A stretch of DNA of 5,909 bases from assembly GCA_021767525.1 (NCBI GenBank), contig JAASTF010000205.1, forward strand, positions 1 through 5,909, read 5' to 3'. The translations under genes and the position numbers were made by a program. Positions within the stretch are counted from its first letter, which is position 1. The number at the start of each line of letters is the position of its first letter. The DNA comes from Paracoccaceae bacterium. GTDB taxonomy: Bacteria > Pseudomonadota > Alphaproteobacteria > Rhodobacterales > Rhodobacteraceae. Under the pieces are notes generated by a model that had not been told where the DNA came from, did no database searches, and worked only from the letters and a program-made list of their open reading frames with translations. Positions 4,779 to 5,909 of this stretch are shown one piece after another.

Positions 4779-5909
4779 GCCCGGTTCACCTGCCCGCCCA
4801 GAACCGTGCCCAGCACCGGCACATCCTTCAACACCTCGGGCGCGACGGCCAGCGGATCATCGCCCAGCACGGCGAAATCGGCGCGCTTGCCGGCCTCGAT
4901 GCTGCCAATCTCGGCGTCCATCTTCAGGGTATAGGCCGCGCCCATCGTGACCGCATAAAGCGCCTCGGCCACGGTGATCTTTTGCGCCTCGCCCAGCGTG
5001 CGGCCCGACATGGTTTGCCGATTCACCGCGCACCATGCGGTGAAAAGCGGCCCCAAAGGCGTTACCGGCGCATCGGAATGGATGGCCATATGCACGCCCG
5101 CATCCAGCGCGGCACGCGCCGCATCCATGCGCAGGGCGCGATCCTCGCCGATGGTCAGCGCCGCGTGCTGGTCACCGAAATACCAGATATGGTTGGCAAA
5201 GATGTTGCAGCACACGCCCAGCTCGACACAGCGTTCGAACTGGTCGCGGCCCATCATCTGGCAATGTTGCAGCACATGCCGCGCGCCGGGCCAGGGGTGC
5301 TTGCGTGCGGCGGCCGCGATGGCGTCGATGGCCACCTCGCTCGCCTCGTCGCCATTGACGTGGATATGCATCTGCACGCCGGCCTGGTGCATGGTGTCGA
5401 CCATGCGGTGAATCTCCTCGGGCGCCATGTTCCAGATGCCGTTGGGCTGCCCGCCCACGTAATGCGGCCATTTCACCCGCGCGGTCCAGCCCTGGATCGA
5501 GCCATCGGTCATCAACTTGACCGACCCCAGCCGCAGCTTGTCGGTGGATTTCTCGCGCAGGGCCAGCGCCCGCGCCGCCGATTGCGCGGGATCGGTGCCC
5601 GCCACGCCCAGCACGCTGACCAGCCGCGCGGTGAACGCCTCTTCGGATGTGACCGCCAGCAGCCCGTCCAGATCCTCGTCTTCCATCTGCGCATAGAGGT
5701 CGGTCACAGTGGTCACGCCCGCGCGCATGCACACCTGCGCATAGGTGCGGATCGAGTCGGGCTTGGTCGTCAGCCCGCGAAAATCCATGCCCACGCGGCG
5801 CATGACGGGGAACATCGCGGCCATTTCCTGCAACTCGCCCGTGGGCTCGCCATCCGCGCCCTTCACCACGCCCTCGACATTGGTCGCGCGGTCATAGCCC
5901 GCCATGTCC
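4775..5909 (-). CDS. Amidohydrolase family 3 (YtcJ-like) metal-dependent hydrolase, N-terminus missing
   Basis: The frame is open to the right edge and stops at TGA 4777-4775; about 378 C-terminal residues are visible of a family usually near 550, so the N-terminal HxH metal ligands lie outside. Counting from Met at 5905: GVVKGADGEPTGELQE (12-27) is the typical YtcJ insert, LGSVKLMTDGSIQGWTARV (126-144) carries the K-x-x-x-DGS segment, HIHVNGD (180-186) and HCQMM (214-218) supply barrel histidines, and HSDAPVTP (276-283) carries the conserved Asp278. IEAGKRADFAVLGDDP (336-351) is the usual composite beta-domain ending. These enzymes hydrolyse amide or related bonds (N-formyl or imide-like substrates in studied cases) with one or two metal ions in the cytoplasm. 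The substrate cannot be inferred. The last four bases overlap the start of the COG0523 GTPase gene. Confidence 0.85.
   Translation of the reverse strand, partial: DMAGYDRATNVEGVVKGADGEPTGELQEMAAMFPVMRRVGMDFRGLTTKPDSIRTYAQVCMRAGVTTVTDLYAQMEDEDLDGLLAVTSEEAFTARLVSVLGVAGTDPAQSAARALALREKSTDKLRLGSVKLMTDGSIQGWTARVKWPHYVGGQPNGIWNMAPEEIHRMVDTMHQAGVQMHIHVNGDEASEVAIDAIAAAARKHPWPGARHVLQHCQMMGRDQFERCVELGVCCNIFANHIWYFGDQHAALTIGEDRALRMDAARAALDAGVHMAIHSDAPVTPLGPLFTAWCAVNRQTMSGRTLGEAQKITVAEALYAVTMGAAYTLKMDAEIGSIEAGKRADFAVLGDDPLAVAPEVLKDVPVLGTVLGGQVNRA

Noticed and set aside
3927..4934. Long plus-strand open frame of 335 residues, very rich in His, Arg and Gln
   Set aside because: It runs antisense across the GTPase gene and into the amidohydrolase gene, both of which show clear family motifs. 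Its composition is what the reverse of GC-rich codons produces, and it has no recognisable domain.

Overview
The base composition is high-GC and the genes resemble alphaproteobacterial ones. The gene set (a SqrR/BigR-type ArsR regulator, a TetR-controlled PspA, a COG0523 GTPase) and a GC-rich intergenic element at 3808-3857 of a kind I associate with Rhodobacterales together suggest a Rhodobacter/Roseobacter-group bacterium. This assignment comes from recognition, not from a database search. I see no tRNA, rRNA, CRISPR array, transposase or prophage gene.

Layout. (1) 1-195 (+): C-terminal tail of an enolase-superfamily (mandelate racemase-like) dehydratase entering from the left edge. (2) 222-599 (+): ArsR-family regulator with the two widely spaced cysteines of the persulfide sensors SqrR/BigR. 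(3) 660-2337 (+): a compact envelope-stress cassette of a TetR-family regulator, a PspA/IM30 membrane-remodelling protein and a small two-helix YiaAB membrane protein. It is closed by a strong intrinsic terminator at 2363-2397. Four copies of an inverted repeat, TGAAC-N3-GTTCA, lie in front of tetR and between tetR and pspA. Two of them bracket a good sigma70-like promoter, so the TetR protein very probably represses itself and pspA-yiaAB. (4) 2458-3793 (+): an ArsR-family repressor with a C-terminal vicinal cysteine pair overlaps by 8 bases a COG0701/ArsP-like permease, which suggests a metalloid or organoarsenical sensor-efflux pair. (5) 3808-3857: GC-rich double-hairpin intergenic element between convergent genes. 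(6) 4775-5909 and 3894-4778 (-): an amidohydrolase entering from the right edge, whose stop codon overlaps the start of a COG0523 (CobW/P47K) GTPase in an ATGA junction.

The window therefore holds several short regulator-plus-effector units rather than one pathway. The clearest new-looking item is the TetR-PspA-YiaAB cassette with its operator array. In the best-known Psp systems pspA is under PspF and sigma54, while here the sequence points to TetR de-repression of a sigma70-type promoter. The second is the amidohydrolase-COG0523 pair, where the GTPase may supply metal to its partner and has an unusual guanine-recognition motif (SKAN in place of NKxD).
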